Origin: Capitella teleta
Taxonomy: Eukaryota; Annelida; Polychaeta; Capitellidae
Length of the DNA: 64,000 nt
Assembly: GCA_000328365.1 (NCBI GenBank)
Contig: KB295847.1
Location: 222,214 to 286,213, forward strand
Direction of reading: 5' to 3'
In this document: positions 1-14,700 of the stretch, one piece after another
Layout of the letters: each line of letters opens with the position of its first letter
How positions within the stretch are numbered: position 1 is the first letter of the stretch
Program-made: the position numbers and the translations under genes
The notes under the pieces: generated by a model
Told to the model about the DNA's origin: nothing
The model's input: the letters and a program-made list of their open reading frames with translations, nothing else
Database searches by the model: none

Positions 1-712
1 TGTAGTATAAAACTAATCTTAAAAACTCCCGTGCCCTCTCTTGTTAGCATGCAAGGTCCATTTTGGGGACACATGTATTTATTTATCTGGACCATACAGA
101 TACAGGTATAACATATAATACAGCAGTACAATGTACACTATGGCAATAATTGGGTATTCAAGTAGAATAATTGTATATGTTTTGTATACAGGTACTATAT
201 ATAATATATACGTATATAAATTCGCAGTGGAGAAGCTGATTACATTATATGATCTAATTTCGAAGGCCTATAAAGAGATATAATGTGACAATGTCATTTA
301 TAACTTTGGGGATAATTGCTCTCATGTTGCCACCTGAAGAGATCTTCACAGTGCTTATCTCATGACAAAATATACGAGTGACACATTGTGCGCAATTAAT
401 AGTTAAACGCTGCAACTCTTAGGCCATTGTACCATCGTAAATGAGATCAAATATTCATGCGTTCAATGGTGGAATGTTTATTGTTCACTTAGCGTTTCTA
501 GTCTTGAAGTCTACGCGTCGTATCCAACTAGTGTTACAGTCTATGTTGTAATTGTGGTATATATATTTGTTTATACTAATTATACATGTAAATGCATTGT
601 ATATGCTCTCAACAGTGATTGATTGGTCTTAAATATCGGGGCACATTTCCATAATGTCTCCATTCTCCATAAATAAGTATACACTTATAGCACCCAGTTT
701 TATACACCCAAG
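1..712. other. AT-rich flank or upstream intron of the peptidase gene
   Basis: No exon could be recognised here. The next exon begins after an AG at 711-712 in a non-initiating phase, so this stretch is probably intron. The missing N-terminal (cytoplasmic and membrane-anchor) exons of the glutamate carboxypeptidase would then lie to the left of the window. The sequence is AT-rich with TATA and GTATA runs and no long open frame. Confidence 0.5.
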
Positions 713-3700
713 TATACATTGAATCTGATAGGAAGTGGACCAGCTACCCCCATCTTGGAGGGTCACCCGGCGAGGAACGTCTTGGAAATGAGCTGCGCGA
801 TGCTTGGATTGAACAAGGTCTGGATTATGTCACCTCACAGCAGTACGAAGTCCTTCTGTCGACCGTCGACAAAGAGGACCCTAGTCTGGTCTTCCTCCTG
901 AATGGAAATGACGAGGTGCAGTTTACATCACAAGCGGAGGAACCAGTAAAGACGCCAGACCAGAATCAAACGGACATTGTTCCCCCGTTCAATGCTTATT
1001 CCGCCTCTGGCCAGGCAACGGTACGTGACATAGCTTAGTGTGATATTGGATCACGCCATTTGACTCCGTGTAGGGTCAACTGGTGTATGTCAACTATGGC
1101 AGGGTGGAAGATTTTGATCAACTCGTGTACAACTTTAGTGTTGACCTGACCGGCACCGTCGCCATTGCCCGCTACGGGAAAATATTTCGCGGTGATAAAG
1201 CTAGCAATGCGGCTGACTACGGATGTTCCGGAATCATCATCTACACTGATCCAGAGGATTACTCCGTGGACGGTGAAGATAATGTCTACCCGGATTCCTG
1301 GTGGTTACCTGGCGAAGGTGTGCAAAGAGGAACTGTCTTCAAGTATGATGGTGATCCACTTACTCAAGGATATCCAGCCACGGGTGAGTGTCAGAGAGGA
1401 TCGAATCATTAGGCAAATACATGTCTGATATTCTTGTTGCAGATAGCGCTTACCGAGTACCATTAGAGGAGGCACAGCTCCCAACCATCCCAGTACATCC
1501 AATTGGGTACAACGATGCTTTACAATTAATGAGGTAGAAAACGAAATAGTCAGTCATTTGTGACATCTGATGTGTCGTTACAGAGACATGGGAGGAGTCA
1601 AGGCACCTGAGGATTGGCAAGGAGGGATGAATTTTACTTACTACGTTGGACCTGGCTTTGTGGAAGAAAAAGTAGATTGGTAAGTTTGTGTTAAATCATA
1701 ATTATGATAACAAATTTCTGTAAACTACATGGCATTTATGTTTGGCTTCAGGAAAGTGCGAATGAATATCACAACACATAATGTAATGGCCAACACAACC
1801 AATGTTTTTGGATACATCACAGGAGCAGTCGAACCAGGTGATTTTATCTAATAAATTATTATACATCATTGTACAAATCATTACCTCATTGTGCAGATCG
1901 ATATGTATTGCTGGGAAATCATCGTGATGCTTGGGTCTTTGGAGCTCTTGATCCAACCAGCGGAACAGCTGTTATGGCTGAGGTGTCGCGAGTGTTGATG
2001 AAGATTGTTCAAGAAGGTAAAAAGAAAGATGACATTTCACAGGTGCATCAACTGTTCTATTATTGTTGAAGGTTGGAGGCCAAGGAGGACCATTGTATTC
2101 TGCAGTTGGGGTGCTGAGGAATATGCCCTCATCGGATCTGTAGAATATGTTGAAGTAAGTTGTAGGTGCTTGCACAAATTATTATCATGTCAGGGTCACC
2201 AATAGAATAAATAAGTTGATAACACACTGAAATTTCAGCAATTTACCAAACCCCTGGGAGAAAGAGCAGTGGTTAATCTAAACCTGGATATGGCTTTTGA
2301 GGGCAATGCTTCCCTCAGAGGTCTTGGGGTGCCTATTCTGTACGATGCCATGTATGACGTGGCCAGAAAGGTAAGTAGCAAAAACTACACTTCAACCACT
2401 CCTACCTCACGATTTACAGGTCCCTTCCGCAAACGACCCTTCAAAATCTTTATTTGAGGAGTGGTTAGTTCACTTCCCTTCCTATGATAGAGAAGAACAA
2501 CCGACTGGACTGCCAAGGTTTGTCAATAGTCATCCTAAGTGCCGACTAAATGATACATCCTTACAGTGTTGGTCAGCTTGGAGCTGGCAGTGATTATGCT
2601 GGATTTATCACAATGGTGGGTATACCTGCTCTTGATGTTAGGTACACCTATAGTAGGAGCAAGTGGAGCATTTCTGGGTACCCATTGTACCACTCAGCAT
2701 ACGAAACATTTCACTTAGTCGAAAGTTACATTGACTCCAACTTTGAGGTATGTCCATAATATTTATTGTTTGGTTTTTTAAAAGTTTGCATTGCATTTAG
2801 TACTCGAAAGCTGTTGGTATATATTGGGCGGAAATGACAAGGTACATGGCAGATTCCCTTGTGCTGCCGTTCAATTGCTCGCGGTATGCTGAAACGCTTG
2901 GAGAATACGTGCTGGATTTGGAAGACGGGTATGGGAAGATGATGTCTGACAATGGAATTGATTTGGGTGCGTGTTGTCATTAACCCCCAAGGAAAATTAG
3001 TTGACTAGTATCATTCCTTTCAGATCAGTTGAAAAGGGCAGTGGCTGGATTTCAGGGCGCGAGTGATGATTTTCATGACAGACTTGATGACATTAACACA
3101 AATAAGTGAGTTTAAATAGTCAAGTTTATTGAACTATGTTCCCATGGTCATCAATCAGATGTATCTGAAAACCTTGGCATGACCATACTGACATCAATCA
3201 CATCAATAATTTTATTGACCATCGTAGACCAAGCTCTGTTGTATATGCATGTCAGAGATTGTCAGTATAGACGTAGTTTCACAAAGAATGTTGATTCAAT
3301 TGGTATTAATTATTTTTCAGTCCAATTCTGGTCAGAGCCTATAATGACCAGCTGATGCAGGTGGAAAGAGCCTTCACGGATCCTAATGGATTACCTCTGA
3401 GACCAGCTTACAAGTGAGAATACTTTACGTTCAATTGTGTAGCCTTCAGGTGTCAACAAATACATTACATATTGGGCCTACTCACAATAATTTATACCGC
3501 CATTTTTAAGGTAGTAGAATATTTTTCTGACCGTCACAAATATTACCGATGTTACAGGAACTGAACCATAGTTGCCCAGTAAGTATACTTGGAGCCTACA
3601 CAGGGAGCACGTTTATTTGTGTGTCCCCAGGAACATAGTTGCACAACGAGTGAACTCTACACATATCACGTGTTCATTTATGTGCCTCCAAGCACATAGT

Positions 3701-3946
3701 TGCACGAATAAATACACCCTGGTTTTAACGCGTGTTCATTTATGTGTCTTCAGGCACTTAATCTACGCACCGAGCACCCACGATGCATACGCGGGGGCAA
3801 CATTCCCTGGATTGGTTGACCTGATGTTTGAAATAGAAGATGGCAATGAAGAGGACTGGAACGAAGTAAAGCATCATTACGCTGCGCTCATCTTCGTCAT
3901 TGAATCAGCCACTTTGGTCTTATGCCCCCCAACCTTAATGCATTAA
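713..3946 (+). CDS. FOLH1: Glutamate carboxypeptidase II-like metallopeptidase (M28B), 5' partial
   Basis: This is a membrane-type M28B peptidase of the NAALADase/PSMA family, which cleaves C-terminal glutamate from peptides or folate conjugates outside the cell. I placed 14 exons with GT-AG introns: 713-1020, 1074-1383, 1443-1533, 1584-1679, 1752-1837, 1897-2016, 2072-2154, 2239-2370, 2420-2517, 2567-2747, 2801-2966, 3024-3105, 3321-3413 and 3754-3946. Family landmarks appear in order: [75 protein letters not shown] and [12 protein letters not shown]. The zinc ligands (H of GNHRD, D of LDPTSG, E of GAEE, D of NLDM, H of LYHS) and the catalytic glutamate are all present, so an active enzyme is likely. 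The transmembrane N-terminus is not in the window. Most introns are 50-90 bp; the last one carries duplicated acceptor sequence. The specific paralogue (FOLH1, NAALAD2 or NAALADL1) cannot be told. Confidence 0.93.
3550..3770 (+). repeat. Tandemly repeated intron-end/exon-start unit
   Basis: The last intron of the peptidase gene holds imperfect tandem copies of the sequence that spans its own 3' splice site. The core 'cgtgttcatttatgtg' followed by a pyrimidine-AG and 'cacatagttgcac' appears around 3610-3645, 3668-3705 and 3730-3765, with a weaker copy near 3553-3575. Copies are about 61-74 bp apart. Only the rightmost copy continues into the conserved exon encoding [13 protein letters not shown], so it is the working acceptor; the others are potential cryptic acceptors. 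Confidence 0.75.
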
Positions 3947-4231
3947 TTGCGAAAAAATTATGTAATGTTGAAATGATGAAGGACTCTCTTTTAATCTGCA
4001 TGCCTACTCTGTTTGTACATGCAATGTTGCAATTTTTGTTGTGATTTCAATAGGTTGTATTTTTACTTAATGTGTTTGTTTATTCAGTATGTGTATACAT
4101 TATATAATTATGTGATATAATTAACTTATATAGAATGTGTACTCTTTTGATCAATATTCTTCTGGTTTGTATTGTGTATATCTTTCGCATGCTTGATGTG
4201 AAGTATACGATGATAATTAACTTCATTAAGA
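3947..4231. other. 3' flank of the peptidase gene
   Basis: AT-rich presumed 3' untranslated and intergenic sequence. No open frame or repeat was recognised. No clean AATAAA was assigned, although AT-rich variants occur near 4080-4220. Confidence 0.4.
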
Positions 4232-4532
4232 AATAATAATTTAATGTTATATTTTTATTTGTACTTATCTAAATTTGCTAGCTGTGACAAGCAAATGAGT
4301 CAGCTTGTGAATTTTGGACACTTCAGACTACATCCGACGCCCTTTTACAGGTCCACATTTATCCCCATTGAAGCACCGTGTAATCGCCTAAATAGGGCTC
4401 TGCAGCACTTGCGGTGGACCTTCGGAAGAATGGGCTGCACTGGCCCAGGAGAAGATCCGAACTCTCATCCGCAGCATGTACCGAAGGTGCATGGCCTCTA
4501 TAGAGGCAATGAAGGGCCATATTCATTATTGA
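4232..4532 (+). mobile_element. Tc1/mariner transposase C-terminal fragment
   Basis: The 3' end of a Tc1-type transposase gene. One frame gives an IPIE..CNRLNRALQHL segment resembling the family 'LNPIEnLWnrLnraL' block. Just downstream, in a different frame, EEWAALAQEKIRTLIRSM is followed by YRRC..SIEAMKGHIHY and a stop at 4530-4532, matching the usual Tc1 ending 'LI.SMPRRC..VI.AKGG.T.Y'. The frame change between the two blocks and the absence of the DDE domain show a dead, truncated copy. It lies between two host genes that converge on it. Confidence 0.7.
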
Positions 4533-4814
4533 TGACAATTTTTATGCATTTTATTCAATAATATAATCATTCTATCGAAAGTGTGATTTTGCTTTTTGGC
4601 CCCTACCCCGCATTCAACATCCTTGCTGATTCCACATGACCGCCAGAAACTCCAACTTCCGGCTAATTAATCGTGGATGAATAACCAACACACCCACTAA
4701 TCATATATCAACGATAAATTTGGTTTGCACTACTCTATGGGCTTTTCAAGACAAGTAGAGTTTCTTTTGTTGCTCAGTATATAATGGAGCTATTGCTCCA
4801 ATAATATATCACAT

Positions 4815-7554
<2,740 letters not shown>

Positions 7555-8370
7555 GATGTAGTAACGAACACATTGGAGTGTGCGTCCTTTTATATCAAAA
7601 AGCAAGGAAAGAGCAGGAAGGAATGTAGTCAGTGCGCTATTTACAAATGAGGCGCAGCCGATTGGTATATTTCTGCTTGAAGACATTGCTTGGCCATTGA
7701 ACCAACATAATCCTGTGTTATTATTATTCATATTGTATTGGAATAACCAGGATTTGACAGCAGTAGGATGTAATTACATCTACAATATATGAACTATAAA
7801 CAGTGACCAGTGATCATAATTAAGGAAAATGTTTTTAACAAAAGGGTAGAATTAATATATCAATGTAATTTATCGATGTTCCATTTAGTTCAAATTGACC
7901 TTAAGTGGCGCCTGTACCACCTGGCAATTCTCAGATGCGTGTAGACGCACCCCTAGATTGTAACCTCATTGTTCCAGTAAAAGTAATCATAAGAGTTCAT
8001 AATTAAACATTTTATGTTGAATCTGTTTTCTTCAATTCACGGCCACCAATCATGTTCATGACTAAATGAAAGCACACAGGAGTGAGACAGAACACTAACA
8101 GATTCGATCGACACTGTGTTATGGCCTCACTTTACTTTTGAGGCAATTGACATAGTTTAGACATATTTCACCTTTTAGTCTGGGTCCTTCTGTTATTCGG
8201 TAGGCAAAACACACAGAAGCTTTTTTTTGGGGGGAGGGGGGGAGGGGGGTGCAAATATGGTAGGTCCTGGTCTCTTCAGTTCAGATCTTAAAGATCTAAA
8301 TTAATTCTCCTCCCCCAAAATTATATTTTGAGAGGCTCAAATAATTTTATTGACTTTCCTATAATAATTA
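7555..8370. other. Upstream flank of the AprA-like gene
   Basis: This contains the presumed promoter and 5' flank of the minus-strand gene that starts at 7554. I see no coding signal. A G-rich run at 8221-8250 (several GGGGG tracts) could form a quadruplex on the plus strand. No TATA box could be assigned with confidence. Confidence 0.4.
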
Positions 8371-8523
8371 TGCCAGGGGTATAACGCCACAACAATGCAA
8401 CACATTCACCATATTTTCTACCGTTTTAGGGATTTTTCATGAAACCAAATTGTTTTATGACTAAATAAAACCAATCAAAAGTTGAAAAAAAAAAAAAAAA
8501 AACTACTTCCGGTTAGCTATACC
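8371..8523. mobile_element. Short inverted-repeat element (MITE-like), copy 1
   Basis: The sequence runs from 'ggggtataac' to 'cttccggttagctatacc' and is matched, with divergence, by a second copy at 8933-9079. The ends are short imperfect inverted repeats (GGTATAAC...GTTATACC type). There is no coding capacity, and a poly-A run sits at about 8485-8501. The transposon superfamily is not identified. Confidence 0.5.
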
Positions 8524-8932
8524 GCATTTTCGATTGCCTGTATGCCTGTATCAGAAATGCCTGTATCAGATAATTCGTCCTTCTTTTTTTATCGCCTTGC
8601 ATAGAGTTTAGTTTTTCGTTGAATTTGGTTAATTATGTGCCCCCATTTACTGATCTGGAGAGGGTCAAATGAATTTCTTTCAGAGCCCCTATATTCTGGG
8701 GGTTTCAAATCCTGAGCAGCATAAATAGGACTATATGTTAATTTAGTGAGCTTTGGATCGTAATTAATTTGCTTTTTTCCTCGCCGATTCCAACAGATCC
8801 TGATGAATTTTGTACAAATTATTCGAAACATGGCGAATCCAACAGCTCAGTGCATCGCTGAATATTAAGTATTAAGTTTCTGCTGGAATTTTTTTTTTTT
8901 TTCTCGGGTGATGTAATGGCATTTACAAAATA
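8524..8932. other. Spacer between the two MITE-like copies
   Basis: Contains a small direct repeat ('tgcctgtatcagaaatgcctgtatcaga' style, near 8536-8570) and a poly-T run at about 8889-8902. No gene is visible. Confidence 0.4.
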
Positions 8933-9079
8933 TGACAAGGGGTATAACTTTCCAGCCCTGTAACACATTTACAAGATATATTTTTATCTTTTTATGTGTT
9001 TTGCGTGTAGCTAGGTTGTTTTATGACATGGTAAAATCAACTGGAAGTCACAAAAACTCCACTTCCGGTTGTTATACCG
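8933..9079. mobile_element. Short inverted-repeat element (MITE-like), copy 2
   Basis: A direct-orientation relative of the element at 8371-8523. It shares 'aggggtataac', 'aacacattnac', 'ttgttttatgac' and 'acttccggtt..ttatacc' in the same order and spacing. Together they look like two insertions, or one duplication, of an old non-autonomous element. Confidence 0.5.
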
Positions 9080-9311
9080 ATTTCAGTGTCAAACTGCTGT
9101 TTCAACGATTAACGTGGACCCTTTTCGAATCGAGGTTTTTGTATAAAATAATTTAAATACATTCTGTTTTTATTATTGCATATGACAAATAATGAAACCT
9201 TATATGGATCTCCGAGAGGCCAATTGACAGCTTGAGGGGGCCATGCCTTTTTTCAGCCGTCAAAACTGACCTTCCCGTAACTGAAAAGTTGCTCATCTAT
9301 GCAGCATTATT

Positions 9312-10350
9312 AGAGAGAGAGAGAGAAAAAAAATTTATTCAGCAACAACATACAATATGAATTAAACGTGTGCAGACTGATTGTAGTAATGATGATGACA
9401 ATGGTATGATGATAACGATATTCATGAAATGATAACGATATTCATGATGATAATGATATGAGAAGAGCATGAGAGGGAGAGAGAACTATTGATAGGATAT
9501 TAATTTTGGTTATTGCAGACATAGCAGTATTCTATTAAACATTGATTTGAATATTGATTGATGAAATTAGATTTGATTCTTTTTGAAATTGAGGCTATTG
9601 ATTGAGTTAATGAATATGAGAGAAGATGGCGTGGAAATGAGTTGACGCAGTTTGTAATTGAATAGCGGAGACCCAGTTAGAAGAATTGGTGTCGATACAA
9701 TGGGACCCGCAACCAATCATCTCCTCGTTCAGCATTGATAAAAGTGCTGAAGTAATTCGGAAGTTCTCCACTCTTCCACTTATAATATAATTTTAATTCA
9801 AAGAACCTTTGCAGATCTTCAATTTGAAGGAGATTTGTTTGTTTAAATAGAGGTTCTGTGTGTGCGTTATATTTTGATTTTGTGATTGTTCTGATTGCTT
9901 TCTTTTGTTGTTTTATTAATGTGTGTATGTGGTGATCTTTGACCAGGTGAGAGCGTCGTATGTGATGTGTGGGATGATGAGAGATTGATAAATTGTTGGA
10001 AGGATGTGTTGTAGAAATTGGTGCTTGAGTCTATTGAGGATGCCTGTGATTTGTGATATTTCGTGTTGACTTTGTTTATGTGAGGTTTAAATGAAACGTC
10101 AATGATGATGCCAAGGAAGTTCGTGTGATCAACGTTTTGTATTTTGTGTGAATTAATGTATAAGTCTGGAGGTGTGATTTTTCTTTGTGGTGTGTGGAAT
10201 GTGATTGCGTTTGTTTTTTTTTTTTGTGGCGTTGAGTGAAAGTTTATTTGTGCAGAACCATTTAAAGACGTTGTTTAATTCATTGTTAATATGATGAGTG
10301 ATATGAAGAGACATTTTGATAAACATTACATTCACAACAATTAGCCTAAA
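9312..10350 (-). mobile_element. LINE fragment, C-terminal half of ORF2
   Basis: On the minus strand the translation gives the RT thumb and C-terminal region of a CR1/L2/RTE-like LINE: KWFCTNKLSLNATK, TNFLGIIIDVSFKPHI, QSLIIPHITYDALTWSK, KAIRTITKSKYNAHTEPLF and an FYYKWKSGELPNYF-like block. Several frame changes are needed to read these in order, so the copy is dead. The left end is the element's 3' end: on the minus strand an AATAAA is followed by a T-rich and (TC)n tail, which appears as (GA)n at about 9312-9326 on the plus strand. Confidence 0.75.
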
Positions 10351-10499
10351 TTATAGGCATTCACATTTGACATTCAATTGCTGAAAATATACCAATATGT
10401 ACACAATGGTATCAAATGACACTATATTATGGTGATGTGGTTAAGTCCCATCTTCGTTAACTATTGATGACGTTTGAGTTTTGATAATAATGACTTCAA

Positions 10500-11110
10500 C
10501 TATTGAATTTAAGTGTTTTTGTGTAGAAAAAAAACTTATATATCCAACCGGAACGACAAATATCAATTTGGATTCCGCTCGAAGCACAGTACAAATATGG
10601 CCCTGGATCTGTTGGTTGACAAAATCAGAAAAGGTTTTGATGAAAGAAAAGTTTTTGAAGGAGTTGGCTTAGACTTCCGAAAATCCTTTGATACCATTGA
10701 TTTTTCAATTATTTTGTCAAAACTCTAAAAGTACGGAATTCGAGGGAATTGTCATCAATGGTTTCATAGCTATCTCGATGGTCGGCAACAATTTGTCGGC
10801 ATCGTAAATACCAGATCATCCCTTCTACCAATCAATTGCGGTATGCCACATGTGTCTATATTAGGTCCGGTTATCATTCCTCCTCTATATTAATGACTTG
10901 CCTCAATCATCTAATCTGCTTCCTATCATATTCGCGGATGACACAAACTTTTTTTTTTTGTACGAACAATGTCAACGATTGCAAAACTTAACACATTATA
11001 TTATCTTCTGGTACACTCCCTCCAAATCCACCCCCAGTTGTCATTGAAGACAAACTCATCAAACGTGTCAATTCTTTTAAGTTTTTAGGTGTCATTATCA
11101 TGGAATCTCC
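10500..11110 (+). mobile_element. LINE reverse-transcriptase fragment
   Basis: The plus strand encodes the fingers and palm of a LINE RT: FGFRSKHSTNMALDLLVDKI, KVFEGVGLDFRKSFDTID, a WFHSYL.GR block, then YINDLP..., FADDTN (the catalytic YADD-type motif) and KRVNSFKFLGVII. Frame changes near 10728, 10870 and in the poly-T run at 10950-10959 show that it is dead. It lies head to head with the minus-strand LINE piece to its left and may belong to the same family, since the two cover complementary parts of ORF2. Confidence 0.75.
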
Positions 11111-11732
11111 TTCTTCAACAGTTGTCTCAGTAACTGTGTCTGACGCAAGTTGAGGGATGAACGGGCCCATATACTGCAACAGGCCAAGGAAGCTTTGTAA
11201 TTCAGCTAAGTTTGTTGGTGATGGTTTGCTTGTAATGTTGTCGCACTTCTTCTCATCCGGGTGCATACCTTTGCAGGACCAAATCAATTCGAAGAAATTC
11301 ACCGATTTCTTGCGTATGTAGCAGTTTTCGGCACGAAAAACTAGACTTGCATGAGCAACTGTCAACTTGCACGAGTCTGTGGAGTGCTTGATCGTGGTCT
11401 TCTGTGTCTCTTCCATACACTATGAGGTCATCAGCTATCCCGACAACTCCATCTCCGACCTTCTGGGTGATCTTGTCCATCCTGGATTGGAATATATTTT
11501 GGCTCACACTCAACCCGAAAGGAAGTCTCAGGAACCTGTACTTCCCGGCTGGAGACTGAAACGTGCAGAGTTAGCTGCTTCTTTCTGAGAGATGGATACC
11601 CCAGTATCCATGCTTAGCGTCCAGCTTTGAGTAGATCGTGGATCCAGTGAGCTTGTAGCTGATTTCATCTATATAGTAGGTATCTTGTGATACGTCCTCT
11701 TCATGGCATTGCTCAGGGTCCAAGCATATTAC
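11111..11732 (-). mobile_element. Ty3/gypsy reverse-transcriptase piece (fossil)
   Basis: The minus strand reads as part of a Ty3/gypsy pol region: a palm segment with QNIFQSRMDKI, then GIADDLIVYG and DQALHRLV, and a connection segment with LAELQSFLGLLQYMGPFIPQLA. It is a broken fragment with several interruptions. It is wedged between the plus-strand LINE piece and the plus-strand gypsy element, so it is part of a nest of insertions. Its sequence and orientation differ from the element to its right, so it is probably a separate family member. Confidence 0.7.
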
Positions 11733-14700
11733 CTGTCTCACTGTGTCTTCATTGATTGTGAGATTGAGTCAACGAACGTTCAACTTTAACGTGAGTCCTG
11801 TTTGCCTTTCTGCATTGTTTATCATTTATCAGTTGAGCAACATGACCTCTAATGACCCTTTCCCCCGAGGTAACTCATCCAACTATGAACAAAGAAATTT
11901 CCAGTTTGGACGCCCTCTCGTCTGTCCCCCTGACTACCAATTCTGCCAATTCCGCTAGTTTTGAAATTTCCATTTCAAGTGCCCCTATAACCACTCCCAC
12001 TATTGCTAGTCCCGTTTAAGTCCCGTCAAACATGTCTGAATTTGCTTTTGGTGATAAAGTTAACGATCGAGTACGGTCTAGATTTCCCTCTCTTTCTTTA
12101 ATTGATTGAAACTCCTACTACATCTCCAGCAAAGGAGCATGCACTCATTTGATTGCTTGACCAGTTTTACCCGTGACACCGTGCCGCTTGGGCCGTGTAG
12201 TGGCGAAAAACCTTTTGATACCTTAAATTGGCTTCATGCTTAAGATGAATGCAACCAAGATCATAACGCCGTAATGATTGAGACTTAATTAACGCAAAAT
12301 CTGACCAACCTTGGTTGGGCTAGATTTAAGCAGATTAGTTTCAGCTAATTTCTGCGGACACTTGCAGAGAGCTTTAAGGAGATGCGACAACGGCCTGATG
12401 AGCATATTATTTCATTCACGCATCAATTTACACGAACGATGGAGGAGGCCTAGCCTGATCAGTTGCCCAAAGAGGAAGTAGTGAGGTTATATCTCAATGC
12501 CTTGATCGTTCAGTAGTTAAAGCCATAGTTAAGAAAGCCTGTGGCTTTCCAGGTAGCTTTCATGAAGTGGGTAGATTAGCTTTGGAGGAATCGCACATTA
12601 TCGACTTCCTCTCGCCGAGCCCCTTAATTACAACGACCCCAAAACGAATAGCAAGTGTCGAAATAGAAACTGATATCCATAAGATTCAGGAAGATCTAGC
12701 AAAATTACGCGTTGGAGTAGCGGCAGCAATTAAGAATCGACAAGCGCGCACATGCTTCAGGTGTGGTCGAAATGGACACGTTGCAAACAAATGTTAGGCA
12801 AAAGTAGCGAACCAGGTTGATGATCGTTGCTTGCGATGTAAGAATAAACAGGTCATCTGGTGAAGAATTGCAAGATTGTGAAGAATTTGTTATACATGTA
12901 AAGAGATACATCATATTAAGCATATGACTGTCCCCTTAAAAGACAGAACGCCACCCAAAGAAAGTCTTTAAACTAGACCTCCCGGGCGTACAGGCGCATA
13001 CGATCGAGATGGTTGCTGGCGCCAGAAGCACCAACAAGACTAAACACTCAATGTTGTCTGGACGCCCTCGCGTCGATCTCTGTGTCGGTGGGATCTCATT
13101 TCGAGCCCTCATTGACACAGGTAGCAATAATACTCTCTTGTGTGATAAGGTCTACCATCGTTTACCTACAAAGCAGACTATTTTTCCCGCTCCTAGATTA
13201 ATCTCTTTTTAAGGAAACGAGTTGTGTACTCTTGGTAGTACAATTGTATTCATTGAAGAATTACCCCAACAAATAATCATATGTCGAAACTTAGGTGTCG
13301 ATCTACTTCTTGGTTCTGACATTCTGTATAATTGTGCTGTTAATTTAAGTGAAAAACGCTTTGTTATGGAAAGAAGCACTCTTTTTATAAAATCATTTTC
13401 TGCAAACAGGCTTTTAATCCCGTTTCGTCTGTTGTTGGCACTATGCCAAAAGTCAATTCTTAAGTTCTTCAACCAGTGTTAGATTCCTTTGCTGACGTTT
13501 TCTGGTTTTCTGTTCAAAGGTTACTCCTGTTTCTGCTGCTCGATTGTCAGGAGCAGAAATTGTAACCATCGATAATGGACCTATTAAACAACGTAGCTAA
13601 TCCATATGTTCTATATACTGATGCAAGAAACCATGCAGTATGTGCTAGCTATTCTTGTCCAGATGGACGATGATAAAGTGATACGTGTTATATAGCGTAC
13701 CTCTCTCATAAGTTAAGTGGTGCTCAACTTCGTTGGCCTTCGATTGAAAAAGAAGCCTTTGGTGTTTTGTATGCTCTGAAGAAATTCCACCCATATCTGT
13801 GGGGTGCGACATTTGAGATACTTACAGACCATAAACCCCTTACATCTTTGTTCAGTGCTGAAATAAAGAATGCCAATCTTCAACGCTGGTCGATAAGTAT
13901 CATCCCGGGAAACTCAATATTCGAGCGGACATGCTTTTTAGAATTGCATCCGTTCGACATATGTGAGCGTCCACGGCAAAACAGGTCACATGGGTCGGAA
14001 TAAAATTTTTGAGTTTGAGGCATCAGTAGACAGCTGACACTTTCCTGGATATTTTGGTGCAAAAATCATGTAGATATCTCAAGGGGTTGCAAAGTTATGG
14101 CGTTTTGAAGTCCGAAACTTCAAAAACCATCATTTTGAGAAATTCGCATAATTATTTCACCTTTTTCGTCGACACTTGATCTCAATGATGTACCGGAGAT
14201 TTGGAAGGCGAATGAGATCGATCGATGAATTTTCGGACTTATTGGTGGAAGCCTCTCAGGAGTTAGACAGCTCCTCTTTTGTAATTGAAAACAAAATCTT
14301 GTATAGCGTTGCCGAACCATATCGTTTTGCTGAACAATATCCTCGACTGATGTTACCCCATGCTTACCGGCAGCGAGTCATCGATCGTTGCCACGCTGCT
14401 GCAGCTCACATGGCTTTTGCTAAAACTTTGACTCATATCCAATGTCCTGTGGCCGGGCATGAGAAATCCATCCGCACATACCTTGCTCATTGTTCTTTGT
14501 GTCAGACGCCGACACCTGCAAACCCTCGCATTTTGCGTGAAACAATCCCTGTTCCACCTTGTCCATGGCATACTTGGGATATGGTCCTTGTTGGCCCATT
14601 TCCGAGGGATAAACGCGGTCGGCAGTACTTGCTGACCATGAACGATTGCCTCACCGGATGGGTGGAGACAGTACCTATTGCTTCCAAGAAAAACTCAACC

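Noticed and set aside
719-901. 60-codon frame starting at 719
   Set aside because: It is a shadow of the true peptidase exon, which is read in another frame ([11 protein letters not shown]).
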